From assembly GCF_963924675.1 (NCBI RefSeq), contig NC_089222.1:4222501-4286500 (forward strand): 64,000 nt of DNA. The letters run 5' to 3'. A model generated the notes under the pieces. It searched no databases. It saw nothing but the letters and a program-made list of their open reading frames with translations, and had not been told where the DNA came from. Source of the stretch: Phocoena phocoena. Lineage: Eukaryota > Chordata > Mammalia > Artiodactyla > Phocoenidae. This document shows, in pieces, positions 10,623 through 22,616 of this stretch (position 1 is its first letter; each line of letters begins with the position of its first letter). Made by a program: the position numbers and the translations under genes.

Positions 10623-12989
10623 TGCGTTTGGTAGACAGATGCAGCCTGGGGATGCTATCTCTAGTTCCTCCTTCCAACCAGATTGTCACCTCTGTGGCAC
10701 ACCTACGAAGACATTTTTGAACTGTCATTGGTTACCTTTTATTCAGTGAGAGCTACAAAAGTACCAGTAGACCCAACTGCGTCTCTTACGGACACTCTAA
10801 GACAGTGATCCCCTTTAGTGAGCACCGCTGAACAGAGTCCTACTTGTTGAGTATTACTCACTGCGGCAGCGAGTTTTAGAAACACCACCAAAAGCCTTTA
10901 ATCCTCTCTCCGTTGAATGTATCTTTGGGGTTGTTTTGGTTGTTAAAACCCACCTTTTGGCAGAGAGTGGAGTGAGCCAGGAAAAGGGAGTTGAGGTAGG
11001 AAACAGGGTGTAGAAAGTTTCTTAGAAAAACCCTGGGCCCTGTGTTACACCTTGCATTCCATTAGAGAACCACGGGGTAGAAACAAAGCACAAATCTGGC
11101 TGAGAACCTGAAAGGCAAGTTTCAGCAAGAGCGAATTTTTAACAGCTTCAAAGAGAGGGGTAAAATGAAATTCTGACAACCTTAACTACACTTCTTTCTT
11201 AAAGCATTGCTATAACAATAAAAGGTGAAATGTCAACAGTCATGTACTATTCTGTCTAACAATAGTTGATAATTTCTCCTCTGTGGGAGCGCTTGCCCTT
11301 GTGTAGTTTCAACTCTGTATTTTGACTGGCTGCCCAAGGACAGCAATTACTTAAGCCCTTTACCTGCACTTGGGCAGCACAGCCAGGACCTGTTCGGCAC
11401 TGCTGAGTCCTCCAGGCTTTTGCTCTTGGTGACTTCGGCCAAGCAAATGAGTCCTATGATATGGGCTACCTACTGCCTCTGCCTTTTAAACCACTCCAAT
11501 TACCTGGATTCATCTCTGAGCCTTGGAACCACACTAATGGCCACGGCTTCGGAAAAGGAGAGCCCAGCCTCTTTCTCTGTGTCCAGAAAACATCTTCCTG
11601 CATCCAAATGTCACACAGGGTCTCCCTCAGAATATACTAGAAGCGTAGGCTCTACTCATGGTTAGCACAAGTGGTGAAGAGGGTCTTCTATTTAATCTTG
11701 TTCGCTTACCAAGCATGCTTGGAACAGCTGACCTATTCACCCACCTAGCACATCTGCTCGGGGAGACCTACCGAGATGGCTACCATACAGACCCAGCCAG
11801 CAGAAAGCTTACATTCTGTGGGAAAAGTCAGATGATAGGAGTTATTGAGGGAAACAGGCTGAGCAGGGAAGTAGCCTGCCTTGGAGTTAGAAACTGAAAT
11901 ATCAGAATCACAACTCCAGTGTCCTCAGGGCTGGGCAGCTCAAAGAAATGAACGAAGGGCACTGGAAGGACATGGGGGTGGGCTGTACAGGCCCCATCCT
12001 GGGGAACACCATCCCTCAGCTCCAGCTCTTAGTACCACATGCCAGCGCTGGCCCATCATTGCCAAACTTTCGGCCTTTTCAAAAGAATCTTTTTAATGTT
12101 GATAAGTTCACAATTTTTAACCCCTGAAAAGTCAACACCAAACTTTCTAGAGACCGAACTTGGCTCATTGGCCAGTAGTTCTTTTTCTCTGAGTTACGGT
12201 ATGTGCTGTCATCACATTCTCTCCCATCTTCATTGTCTTTGGCTGTCACAGGTTAGGTTCTGGGAAGCAGATTTGGAGACAGAGTTTATCCAGGAGGCCA
12301 GTTAATTGGGGTGGGGTAGGGTGGGCGGTGTTCTCGAGATTAAGACCTCTAGTAGGAAAGAGAAGGAAAAAGCTTTGGATAGAGAGAAGTGGAGCTGCAG
12401 TGCAGTCTCAGTGGAGGTCTCCTTCAAGGAGGACAGAACCCAGGATGGGTTGGAGCAGAGCTGCTCCAAGTTGGAAGATGAGGCCAGGCCTTTATACACT
12501 GCATAGACCAGTCACTGGATGTGGGTTGCTTTGGGAAGGGGCATGACTTTGAGGCATGAGGTTCTCTTCAGCTAAAGGAATATCCATAATATCCAATAGC
12601 TCTCCCAGAAGCTGGGGAACCAGGCCTTCCTCCCTGCAGGGGGATCCGGGTGGTACATCACAGCATCCATCACAGTGGTAGATAGACTTTTCTGCATGTC
12701 TAGTGTTGCTTCTGCAAACAAGGTCTCCATCATCTTTGGCCCGGTCTGATATCATGCCTTAGAGAAGAGAAGCTCTCACGTTCACTGCTTTTCCCTTCAG
12801 TCCCATCCTTTCTCTGAACCTGTTTCCCTCCCTACTTCTTGCTGGCCTGCCTGCTTCCCATAGAGGCTATTGGAACAGCATTCCTAAATCCCCTGAGGAA
12901 TTCCTAGGCCCTTGATCCAACCCCAGAGTTGCACTACTGAGGCCTATAGTATGTATTGGGGACATTTGTAAGCACAGAGGTTCAGTCTA
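10623..12989. other. Unassigned non-coding sequence
   Basis: About 2.4 kb without a recognisable gene. Possible weak L2-like wording (AAGCTTACATTCTGTGGG) lies near 11807-11824. The several 60-90 codon frames between 11420 and 12755 lie in different frames and on both strands and match nothing I know. Confidence 0.45.
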
Positions 12990-13165
12990 AGTATATGGAG
13001 ACAGAATAGAATGACTCACTCATTTTTTTGACACTCGCCTTTTGATGGCCTACTATGTGCCACGCGTCGAGCTGTTCACCTTGAACGCAACGTGATCCCT
13101 GTATGCAAGAGACTTGGGTTTTATTTGGCAGTGCAGGTACATAAGCAGACAAATACAGTGGTGGG
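12990..13165 (-). repeat. L2 LINE 3'-end relic, antisense
   Basis: The order GACTCACTCATTTTTTTGAC, CCTACTATGTGCCACGCG, GATCCCTGTATGCAAGAGAC and CATAAGCAGACAAATACAG follows the antisense 3' end of L2, which normally reads as a TGAATGA-rich end followed by CCTACTATGTGCCAGGCAC. Confidence 0.65.
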
Positions 13166-13689
13166 GGCCCTCATCGGGGTGATCACGAGTGTTACCTTGG
13201 AAGGCCACTTGGATTAGAGACCATCATAATCTTGGTGAAAAACAATTCCCTGAGGCAATGCCGATTGGGCCAGAGAGGATCAGGTTATAAAATGTGTCAA
13301 GGAGGTAGAGTCTGCAAGACCCAGGGGATACTAGCACATGTGAAGAGTGGGGAAGTGAGGACCCTAACATGCTGTCCAGGTTGCAGACCTACATGGTCGT
13401 AGATTGGGAAGGTGTGAATGAATGATGGGATAACTGAGGAGAAAATGAAGACCTAAACATACGCGGCTGATAATTAAGGTGTCGTTTAATACTTAATAAC
13501 TGTTTATGGAATGTGTTCCTCCCTGTGAAATAAGGCAGGCAGTCATGAATAACTCTCGTATATGGTCATTTTTTGATAAATGTAATTAGAGGCATGGCCA
13601 GTGTCCTATGGAAGGACAAGGGAGAGGAAGGCTTTAATTTCAGTTGATGAAATAGGAAACTCTTCTTGAAGTCGATAATAATGATTAGG
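13166..13689. other. Unassigned sequence, possibly diverged L2
   Basis: The sequence may continue the upstream L2 relic (AAGGCCACTTGG resembles its AAGGCCTCTCTGAGG region), but the match is too weak to annotate. No gene is seen. Confidence 0.4.
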
Positions 13690-13975
13690 ATAATGATATC
13701 AGCGGAAATAATAGCTTCTATGGATGCTTGTTCACTATGAGAGTTGTTAAGTACTTTCTCATGTCTGTCTCGTTTTCACTCAATTCGTCCTCTCCACAAT
13801 CCTGCGGTATAGATACTGTACCGTCATCCTCTCGGTATAGAGAAGAGGAAACTAAGGATCTCAGAAACATTGAACAATTTGCCCAAGAGTGGATGCCAAG
13901 AAAGTGGTGGCCCTGGGATTTGAAGCCAGGTTGTCTGAAGCCAAAGTCTGGTGTCTTATCACAGATTCATACTAT
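13690..13975 (+). repeat. MIR, sense, nearly full length
   Basis: AGAGAAGAGGAAACTAAGGA, TTGAACAATTTGCCCAAGAG and GGGATTTGAAGCCAGGTTG match the MIR core and conserved 3' half in order. The upstream part AAGTACTTTCTCATG fits the 5' half. The overlapping frames at 13728-14104 are this SINE read by chance. Confidence 0.85.
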
Positions 13976-14162
13976 CTCCTGCTTGAAACTGATCCGGAAA
14001 TAAACACGGGAGAGGGGAGCATTCAAACTGAAGTAACTGGTCTTTCAAAGATAGGATGCTATTTTGCGTCTGGGGGTAAGTGCAGGAGGTTTGACCAAAT
14101 GTGAGGTACAGAAGTGGGAGCATGATTTGAAGGTTAAGTTTGTGAAATTAGATGACTGTCTC

Positions 14163-14470
14163 TTCATAGATGGCTTTAAATGCTGAGCTTAGGAGTTAGG
14201 GTTTTATTCTATGTGAAGTGGGGGACCAGAGAGGGATGTGAGCAAGGATGTGGTAAGGGCTGCACTGTGAACAATAATAGCTCTGTTTGGGAAGGGGGGC
14301 TCGATAAATGGAGACACTGGAGGTGGGTGAATATACAGAAGGAGGAGAAAGGAGCCCCTGAATGCTGGCGAGGCTCTTTGTCAGCAGGACGAGGACAGGG
14401 CAAGTGGAAGGAAATGGAAGAGAGAGGCTTTCCTGGAGGAGGGAAGGAAAGGATTTAGTCATGGCATCGA
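14163..14470 (-). repeat. L2 relic, antisense
   Basis: The word order TTAGGAGTTAGGGTTTTATT, GATGTGAGCAAGGATGTGG and GATAAATGGAGACACTGG follows the antisense L2 3' region (family pattern AAGGAGTTTGGATTTTATTC). Opposite-strand frames over this stretch are coincidental. Confidence 0.55.
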
Positions 14471-15169
14471 CTCAGGTTTTGAGTTTGTGATATTGGGCCC
14501 ATGGGATGCAGATAAAGCTGGATGCAGAGAGAACATGTGTGCAGTTTCAGGTTGTGAGAATGGAGGTCTGGGCCTTGGGAGAGGCTCTGTCTAGAAGTCT
14601 CGGGAACCTCCACCTAGAGGGTTTGACGGACACTGGGGTTTGGATGGCGTGGGTTTGAGGTTATTGAAGAAAAGGCATCTACGCTGAGAAGTCTGAAAGT
14701 AGACATTGAAAGAGAGGTTCCAGCCCTTCCAGTGCATACAGATCGTGTGTGTATGTGTGTGTGCACGCGCGTGTGCAAATTGTAGTGTATTTTATTGTTT
14801 TCTGGGAATTCTTTAATAATTTGGGTGCTCCCCTAGATACCAGTGGGAATGTCAAAGCCAAGACTGAAAAGAAATTTCTGTTGCAGAAGTTTTCACCTTA
14901 GTTGATTCTCCCAAGCAGCAGGCTGGTCGTCAGTTGTCTTTTTCTGATTATTCATAAAAAGTCAGCATTTCAAATTACATTCTCATTCTCCAGCAGATGG
15001 GGCCCCATCTTTAGGACATCTGCAGAAAACCATTTATGATAGAATTCTTGTCATACCATAAAATTCTTATTAGACCTTAGAAATGACAATCAGGTCGTGT
15101 CATGTTTCTTGCTAAAGATTACTCTCCCCTAGCCTTCCAGAAAACAGTTGTACCTTTACTTAAATTCTG
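14471..15169. other. Unassigned sequence with a short TG tract
   Basis: A TG/CG dinucleotide tract lies at about 14745-14776. I recognise nothing else. Confidence 0.5.
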
Positions 15170-15375
15170 TTTTGATCGAGGTATTACATTCACACAGTGC
15201 GCAAATCACAAATGTATGGCTGATGAATTTCTACCTGTGTATATGCCTGTGGAACCACCGGCATACCACCAGGCAGATCAAGTGATAGAACATCAGCACC
15301 TGGAAGGCTCCCTCCGTCATGCACTCCTTAAAGGTGACCTCTATTCTGACCACTATGACATTGGCCAGGGACACA
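15170..15375 (-). mobile_element. Ancient L1 fragment, antisense
   Basis: CACACAGTGCGCAAATCAC, ACCACCAGGCAGATCAAGTG, CACCTGGAAGGCTCCCTCC and GGTGACCTCTATTCTGACC follow the antisense 3' UTR of old L1 elements. This explains the 116-codon plus-strand open frame at 15102-15452, which is therefore not a gene. Confidence 0.7.
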
Positions 15376-15706
15376 TGGGTTTTAAGTGCAATGCTTACAT
15401 ATCAATGAATTCTGAAATGTGTTTATTTGCATGTGCTAGGAAATACTCTTGACTTCTTTCCAGAGGTCACTTGTACAAGAGAAACTCTTACTATTCGAGT
15501 GACTACTCCTGAGGCTTTTGCAGTCAGAAGTGGCACACTCTATTTATACCAAGGGTGGAAATTATACTCAGGGTGAATGATTTTATGGACTTCTGCCCTC
15601 TAGGGGAGGTCCTAACTTCTCACCATATTCACAGAATCGAATCTCTCCTAAATTTTCCCCTCCTCTCACCGTCCCGCACACCCAAGGGTTCTAGTCGGTG
15701 TTATCT

Positions 15707-16497
15707 TTTTTTCTTTTCTTTTTTTCAATTTTATGGAAGTCTAGTTGATTTACAAGGTTGTGTTAATCACTGCTGTACAGCAAAGTCATTCAGGTATACA
15801 TATATATATACCTTCTTTTTTAAAATATTTTTTTCCATTATGGTTTATCATAGGATACTGAATATAGTTCTCTGTGCTATAACAACAGTGGGACCTTGTT
15901 GTTTATCCATTCTATATACAATAATTTGCATCTGCTAATCCCAACCTCCCACTCCAGCCCTCTCCCAACCCCCTCCCCCTTGGCAACCACCAGTCTGTTC
16001 TCTATGTCCATGATACAGACAACCACCAGTCTGTTCTCTATGTCCACATACAGAAAAAAATGTGTGTTTCTGTTTCTGTTTCATAGATAGGTTCATTTGT
16101 GTCATATTTTAGATTCCACATGTAAGTGATATCATATGGTATTTGTCTTTCTCTGTCTGACTTATTTCACTTAGTATGATAATCTCTAATTGCATCCATG
16201 TTGCTGCAAATGGCATTATTTCGTGCTTTTTTATGGCTGAGTAGTATTCCATTGTATATATGTACCACATCTTCTTTATCCATTCATCTGTCAATGGACA
16301 TTTAGGTTGTTTCCATGTCTTGGCTATTGTGAATAGTGCCGCTATGAACATAAGGGTGCGTGTATCTTTTTGAATTCGAGTTTTGTCCAGATATATGCCC
16401 AGGAGTGGGATTCCAGGATCATATGGCCACTCTAATTTTCATTTTCTGAGGAACCTCCATACTGTTTTCTGCAGTGGCTACACCAACTTAACGTTCT
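15707..16497 (-). mobile_element. L1 3' end, 5'-truncated, antisense
   Basis: Reverse L1 order: poly(T), TGCTGTACAGCAAAGTCATT, TTCTCTGTGCTATAACAACA, ATCATATGGTATTTGTCTTT, TATTCCATTGTATATATGTA, GGAACCTCCATACTG. An imperfect 16 bp duplication flanks it: CTAGTCGGTGTTATCT at 15691-15706 and CTAGTGAGTGTTATCT at 16498-16513. The 3' UTR contains a local tandem duplication at 15984-16046. Confidence 0.93.
15984..16046. repeat. 36-bp-period tandem duplication inside L1 3' UTR
   Basis: A 27 bp unit starting CAACCACCAGTCTGTTCTCT and ending ATGTCCA occurs at 15984-16010 and again at 16020-16046 without mismatch, separated by 9 bp. The family normally has one copy. Confidence 0.9.
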
Positions 16498-16513
16498 CTA
16501 GTGAGTGTTATCT

Positions 16514-16911
16514 GAATGAGATTTCTTTATAATTATGTTAATCAATTTATATTATATGAGTAATACTTTATAATACTTCATCTTCTCCTAATCATTCTTA
16601 TGTCCCACTCCAGAAGTTTGCAGAGTTCTTACAGTTTCCAACACATAAGAGTGCAGAATTCAATAAATGATCAGGCAAAATCATCCCTCTTATTGAACGA
16701 TTCAGGAAACCTGAAAACAATACAGAATGGTCTTGTTTACTTTCTGCTCCCTAAGGCTCCTTCCATAGGTTGATCTATGATTGTGCTCTATGATTGTGCT
16801 GTAAGTCCAAACTTGCCCCTGTTTAGAAACCAAGATGAAAAGGTTGAGGCACATTTCTTCAACAAACTCTGATGAATGAAGGGGTGATTGGTGGTCACAT
16901 ATTAAGGTTGC
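16514..16911. other. Unassigned non-coding sequence
   Basis: AT-rich. There is a small duplication of CTATGATTGTGCT at about 16775-16800. I recognise nothing else. Confidence 0.5.
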
Positions 16912-16925
16912 AAGACTTGATGTGG

Positions 16926-17130
16926 GGGCTTCCCTGGTGGCGCAGTGGTTGAGAGTCCGCCTGCCGATGCAGGGGACGTTGGTTCGTGCCCCGGTCCGGG
17001 AAGATCCTACGTGCCGCGGAGAGGCTGGGCCCGTGAGCCATGGCCGCTGAGCCTGCGCGTCCGGAGCCTGTGCTCCGCAGCGAGAGAGGCCACAACAGTG
17101 AGAGGCCCACGTACAGAAAAAAAAAAAAAA
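16926..17130 (+). mobile_element. CHR-type SINE, GAGAGGCCC subfamily
   Basis: Head GGCTTCCCTGGTGGCGCAGT, then GATCCTACGTGCCGCGGAG, GTGAGCCATGGCCGCTGAGC and GTGAGAGGCCCACGTAC, then poly(A). The duplication AAGACTTGATGTGG / AAGACTTGGTGTGG flanks it at 16912-16925 and 17131-17144, with one mismatch. Confidence 0.95.
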
Positions 17131-17144
17131 AAGACTTGGTGTGG

Positions 17145-17456
17145 CCCAGACTGCTGGTGCTGCTGAGACAATTCTACAGACTAAACCAACATCAGAGAGA
17201 GACTAGCGGTAGTTAAGTAGAAATAGAGACCAAGAAAGATCTCTTTGGTTATTAATTTCAAAATTTTTTTCCCTGATTGTTGAGAGTATGCCTTTTTGAA
17301 TTGTTGTAGGAGCTGGTAGTTCCATCAAGAGAAGATGCTCTAAGGTGAATTGGGTCAAAGAGGTTTCTTTATTCATTAATCAAAGTCAAGAGAATCTTGT
17401 TTCCTCCACATTGTTCCTTTCTGTGAAAGGACAATGGCAATGGGACTGAATTCCCC
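17145..17456. other. Unassigned non-coding sequence
   Basis: I see nothing recognisable. Confidence 0.5.
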
Positions 17457-17573
17457 ATCTTTCTTTAATGAGAAAAAAATGTGTGTTTGCATGAGTATAT
17501 ACCTTTCTTTAATGAGAAAAAAATCTAGCACCTTTCTTTAACGAGAAAAAAATGTGTGTTTGCCTGAGTATAC
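17457..17573. repeat. Imperfect tandem repeat, about three units
   Basis: The word CTTTCTTTAATGAGAAAAAA occurs three times (about 17459, 17503 and 17532, the last with ACGAG). The first and third units continue with TGTGTGTTTGC and GAGTATA. The middle unit is shortened. This is a local duplication followed by a partial deletion. Confidence 0.85.
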
Positions 17574-17819
17574 AAACACACATAAGAATGCTTATGAGAA
17601 CTGTTTACTCTACACTTAAAATAGACCTGAATTGAGTTGGCAAGAAAAGAGAATTGTGTTAATAAGAAGGTTTGTCAAAGTTACAATTATAGTCCTAGTG
17701 ACTACATATTAAGAAACTATTTAATTACCCACGTTGACTGAAGGAAAAATTTTTAAGGTACACTTGATCTCATGTCATCAACAAGAAAGTAATAGTTATG
17801 TTATGGTAATTTTTTTATT
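17574..17819. other. Unassigned AT-rich sequence
   Basis: I recognise nothing. The 67-codon frame at 17734-17937 runs into an old L1 relic. Confidence 0.5.
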
Positions 17820-17970
17820 CCATGTACCTAGTAAAAATGTAAGCAAATGTAAATATTTAAAAGAAAAAGTGAATCTTTTTACTTTTCACTCCCATCTATT
17901 CCCTCAGCCCCAATCCCTAGATAATAGCCATAGCTAATAGTTTCTTCCAGATATTTTTAATGCAAGTACA
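17820..17970 (-). mobile_element. Ancient L1 relic, antisense (left part)
   Basis: CTAGATAATAGCCATAGCTA, then AGTTTCTTCCAGATATTTTT follow the ancient L1 3' UTR in reverse (pattern AGATAACCACTATTAACAG, then CTTCCAG). It appears to continue after about 18590. Confidence 0.5.
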
Positions 17971-17974
17971 GAAT

Positions 17975-18034
17975 GGAAGGATGGAAGGATGGATGGACGG
18001 TTGGTTGGATGGATGGGTGGATGGATGGATGGCT
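17975..18034. repeat. (GGAT)n microsatellite
   Basis: Repeated GGAT with GGAA, GGAC and GGTT variants over about 60 bp. Confidence 0.95.
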
Positions 18035-18074
18035 ATATAGACTGAAATGCATACTTATTTATTTCATTTCTAAG

Positions 18075-18500
18075 TCACCTACCTTGTTGAGGATTCAATG
18101 ACGAGCAAAAATAGATACGCCATCAACTTTCCTAGAGATTATAGTCTAGCAGAGGAAAATAGGTATTAATCACACATAGGTAAATGTATAATTATAAATT
18201 AAATGCAACCAAAAAGGAGCATGTGAGTTTCTCTGAGGAAGTGACAATGGGGCTGAAATCTGAGGGAAGAATGGAAAACTGAGTTAGATTAGAGGGAAAT
18301 GTTCCAGAGAGAGACAAAGGTATGTTCAAGTCTATGTGCCAGGAGCACCAGAGCCTGTTCAGAGTGGCTAAAGTTAGACTGAGCAAGTGTGGGGAGAAGT
18401 ACCTAGTTGGACTCCAGTTAGGAGGCTATTGCATGGCGTAAGGGAAGGAACAAAGGCAACTTGGACTAGCACATCGTTGAAGAAAAATGGAAGCATTTCA
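18075..18500 (-). repeat. L2 relic, antisense
   Basis: Order of L2 antisense words: AGATTATAGTCTAGCAGAGG, CTGAGGAAGTGACAATGGGG, GTTCCAGAGAGAGACAAAGG, CCAGAGCCTGTTCAGAGTGG and CAGTTAGGAGGCTATTGCAT. It appears to sit between two parts of an older L1 relic. Confidence 0.7.
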
Positions 18501-18589
18501 TGGTATTTTGGAAACTAAATTCCACATGATTTAGCGATGGATTGGATGTAGATGGTAAGGAAGGAAGCAAGAAACAGATACTCTTTGTT

Positions 18590-19153
18590 TGTTGGTTTAT
18601 ATACGTGGAATTATCCTACAGTCATTGTTCTGCCTCTGCATTTTTTCTCTTAATAATATGTTTTGGAGAGTCCTCTACCACCCCTCTCCCCCCACCCCCA
18701 GTTTCAGTAACGTCTTTTAAATAGGCACAGTATATTTCATGATACAAATGTGTCATAATTCTTTTCATGAGTACCTCATTGCTAATCAGAGATTGCTTTT
18801 GTTTTTTGTTTTTGTTTTAATTTGGGGGGAGGTATTTCAAACAATAGTACAATTTAAAATAACATACTTATACTGTACATTTGTGTTTGCAGACTTAGGC
18901 AAATATGATGTGCTAGATTCCCACCAGGGTAATTGTTGGGTTAGAAAATGGTACACTTAATATTTAATAGATATTTTCAAATTGCTCTAAAACAAGTTTA
19001 CAGCATTTTATACCATCACCAATAATTTGTGAGACTGTGTGGTTCCACATACCATCAACAACTTTAACGAAGTTTTTAAGTTTTGCCAGTCTGATCAGTA
19101 CTAAGTCTCTTTGTGATTTTTCTTCATTTAAAATAAGTTTGAGTATATGTGTA

Positions 19154-19193
<40 letters not shown>

Positions 19194-19265
19194 GGCCACT
19201 AGTACTTATTTTTAGTGTGACCAGCCTTGTTCATAATATTCATCCATTTGTCTAACGATATTTTT
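18590..19265 (-). mobile_element. Ancient L1 relic, antisense (right part)
   Basis: TTCTCTTAATAATATGTTTT, AATAGATATTTTCAAATTGC and TTTTGCCAGTCTGATCAGTA follow an ancient L1 ORF2/3' UTR read in reverse. No reading frame survives. Confidence 0.55.
19148..19193. repeat. (GT)n microsatellite
   Basis: A GT run of about 20 repeats, nearly pure, preceded by GTATGTGTGCG. Confidence 0.97.
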
Positions 19266-20494
19266 CTTTATTTTAAAAAATTTTTTATTGAGAACATAAG
19301 TTTCTTGTCTAACAAATAGATAAAAATAATTCAAATATATAATCATCACCGTAGATGCCACAGATACCAAAAAGGCATTTAACAAAATTTATCAACTATA
19401 TTCCCCCTGATTAATAGCTCTCCAGAAGTGGTGTTCTGGTCTTTATTTTGTATTCTGAGCTCTACTCTCTCTCTTTTCTGTTCTTTCTTCTGTCTTTGCA
19501 TCATATCTTTGATTCATTCTTTCATCAAATTCATCATTTTTAATGTCTTCTATGATGCAAAGTATTCGTTATAGAATTTTTCTTCTGTTTCTCAAGACTT
19601 TTTTTTCTAGAATGTATCTTTCATCAGTCTCTATTTGATACCTTTCTTTCTCCCTCCCTCTTTCTTTCTCTCTTTTATTTCCTCCATGTTTTCTGGTTTT
19701 TGCATAGTTGCTATGCCATTGGTTTTCGTGTTTCTCATATTCATGTGGGACATGCTAGCTAGACCATCTCTTTTCCCAAATGTTGTATCCATGAACCACA
19801 CGAATCATCCCATCTGCTCTGAGACCTGTTTATATTCTCTTAGAACTTAAGTTTGAAGCCTGGTTATTACTAGGATTTTACTTTTGCTTGAAGGCAGAGA
19901 AAAGGCTTCAGCTGGGAGACATGGACTGTAACAGTTGATGAATTTGGGCTCTATTCTTTGTTGTGCAGCTTTATTTAGCATTTCATACTGTTGTATTTTT
20001 TAAGAAGGGACATAGTCTAGTCCTAAAGTGGGAACCCTTGGGTGCAGACTATGCTGTAATTTGGAAAGAGTTTTTGGAGCTTTTGATATTGACAGAGACA
20101 TGCACTTACTTCCCCAGCTTCAGCTCCCCCTTCCAAAGAGTCATTCTCACTTTAGGTGAGTCACTATCATGGTGGCGAGTCAAGACTCCTACTCTTAAAG
20201 CTTATTCTGTAAAAATATTGTACCTACACTGCCTATTGACCCCTCAGAGTGCTGCCCTCTGAATCCTGGGGCATTTGTGAGATTTCCCCAAAATTTGTTC
20301 AAGTCTCCCAGAACTGCTTTCTTCTCTTAGAGTTGCTTTGGATTTAAAGAGTAATTGCTTTTGGGTATCTCTCGTTCCCTGATCACCGTCTTTAACATAT
20401 TGTTTTGCTAGATTGTATTTCTTCCTTTGTTTGAATGTTGTTGTTGTTTAATATTTGAAATTTTTATTCCTTTTACTAAATTTGGAAAAAGGGA
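19266..20494. other. Unassigned, pyrimidine-rich sequence
   Basis: The T-rich and CT-rich stretch at about 19440-19700 has many CTTT words. A weak ORF2-like word, AAAAAGGCATTTAACAAAAT, near 19368 suggests another L1 scrap. No gene is recognised. Confidence 0.45.
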
Positions 20495-20639
20495 ATTCTG
20501 GTTGTGTGACAATGGCTACATCTTTTAGCCTGTGGAGTTCAAAAGTTTTATCTGCAAAATGGGAACAAAGAATTGCTACCCTATCTGCTTTGGGGGGTCA
20601 AATTAGATAATGTATTAGAAAGCACTTTGTGATAAGCAA
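20495..20639 (-). repeat. MIR relic, antisense
   Basis: TTATCTGCAAAATGGGAACA, then CAAATTAGATAATGTATTAG and AAAGCACTTTGTGAT follow the MIR antisense 3' and middle parts. Confidence 0.65.
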
Positions 20640-20962
20640 CCTAACATTACACCACAGGGAACTAAAAAGGAAACAAATTAAGCCCAAAGTTAGCAAAAGG
20701 AAAGAAATAATTAAGATTAGAGCAAAACTAAATGAGATAGAGCATAGGAAAGCAGTAGAAAATATTTTTTAAAAAGCTAAGAGGTGATTTTTTGAAAAGA
20801 TTTTTTTTAAAAACTGACAAACCTTTAGCTAGACTAGCAAGAAAAAAAAGAGAGAGAACTCAAATAAGTAACAATTATAAATGAAAGCAGAGACATTACA
20901 ACAGATACCACAGAAATATAAAGGATCATAAGAGACTACCATGAACAATTATAAATCAACAA

Positions 20963-21262
20963 ATGGGACACCTAGAACAAATGGATGCATTCTTAGAAAT
21001 ATATAACCTACCAAGACTAGATTATGAAGAAATAGAAAATCTGAACAGACTAATTATGAGTAAGGAGATTGAATCAGTAATCAAAAACCTCCCAGCAAAG
21101 AAAAACCCAGGACCAGATGGTTTCACTGCTGAGTTCTACCTAACACTTAAAGAAGAATTAATGCCAATCCTTTGTAAACTTGTCCAAAAAAAATTGAAGA
21201 GAAGGAACACTCCCAAACCCATTTTACAAAGCCAGCATTTTCTGAATACCAAAGCCAGATGA
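20963..21262 (+). pseudogene. Dead L1 ORF2 fragment (reverse transcriptase, N-terminal part)
   Basis: A 99-codon open piece of L1 ORF2. It shows the conserved [11 protein letters not shown] and [12 protein letters not shown] segments just N-terminal to the RT palm, then loses frame. The downstream RT segment survives only in other frames: nucleotides near 21660-21720 correspond to the QGCPLSPLLFN region. L1 ORF2p normally has about 1,275 residues with endonuclease and RT. None of that activity can remain here. Confidence 0.9.
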
Positions 21263-22616
21263 GAACACTACAAGAAAAGAAAACTTCAGACCAATATCCC
21301 TGATTAATATAGTTGCAAAAATTCTTGACAAAATGTTAGGAAATTGAGTTCAACAGCACATTAAAATGATCATACACCATAATAAGCAGGATTCATCTTG
21401 GAATGCAAGAATGGCTCAACATAGGCAAACCCATAAAAATGCTACATCACATTAATAGAACGAAAGATAAATATACAGTCATCTCAATAGATGCAGAAAG
21501 AGCATTTGACAAAATTTAACATACTTTCATGATACAGACTGTCAACAAATTAGGTATAAAAGGATTGCACCACAGCATAATAAAGGCCATATATGACAAG
21601 CCCACAGCTAACATCATACTCAGTGTTGAAAACTGAGAGCTTTTCCTCTAAGATCAGGAAAAAGACAAGGGTGCCCACTCTTACCACTCCTATTCAACAT
21701 AGTACTGGAAGTCCTAGCCAGAGTAATCAGGCAATAAAAAGAAATAAAAGCCATCCAAATAGGAAAGGAAGAAGTAAAATATGATCTTATATATAGAAAC
21801 CCTAAAGACTTCATTAAAAAACTGTTAGAGTTAATAAACAAGCTCAGTAAAGTGGCAGGATACAAAATCAACATACAAAATCAGTTACTTTTCCATACGC
21901 TTACAACAAATGATGTGAAAAAGAAATAAAGAAAACAAGCCTATTCAAGATAGCATCAAAAAAAAAAAAATACTTAGGAATAAATTTAACCAAGGCAGTG
22001 AAAGATCCATACACTGAAAACTGTAAGACATTGATGAAAGAAATCTAAAATAATAAATGAAAGGTAAATAAATGGAAAGATATTCTGTGTTCATGGATCG
22101 GAAGAATTAATATTGTTAAAATATGCATACTCAAAAGCCATCTATAGATTCAATGCAATTTCTATCAAAATCTCCATAACATTTTTCACAGAAATAGAAG
22201 AAACAATCCTAAACTTTGCTTGAAACCACAAAAGACTCCAAATAGTGAAAGCGGTCTTGAGAAAGAAGAACAAAGCTGGAAGCATCACACTTCCTGATTT
22301 CAAACTGTCCTACAAAGCTATAGTAATCAGAGCAGTGTGGTACTGGCAAAAAGCAAACATGAAGATCACTGGAACAGAATTGAGAGCTCAGAAATAAACC
22401 CACACATATATGATCAACTAATACTTGACTTCAATAAATGGTGCTGGGAAAACTGGATATCTACATGCAAAAGAATGAAACCAGACCCTACCTTACACCA
22501 TACACAAAATTAACTAAAAATGGATTAAAGGCTTAAATGTAAGACCAGAAACCATACAAATCGTAGAAGAAAACATTGGGAAAAGACTCCTTGACATTGG
22601 TCTTGGCTATGAATTT

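Noticed and set aside
15102..15452. 116-codon plus-strand open frame
   Set aside because: Most of it overlaps an ancient antisense L1 3' UTR. The peptide matches no family I know.
17457..17573. Regularly repeated word resembling a repeat-spacer array
   Set aside because: Only three degenerate units with no spacers of constant length, in vertebrate DNA. A tandem duplication explains it.
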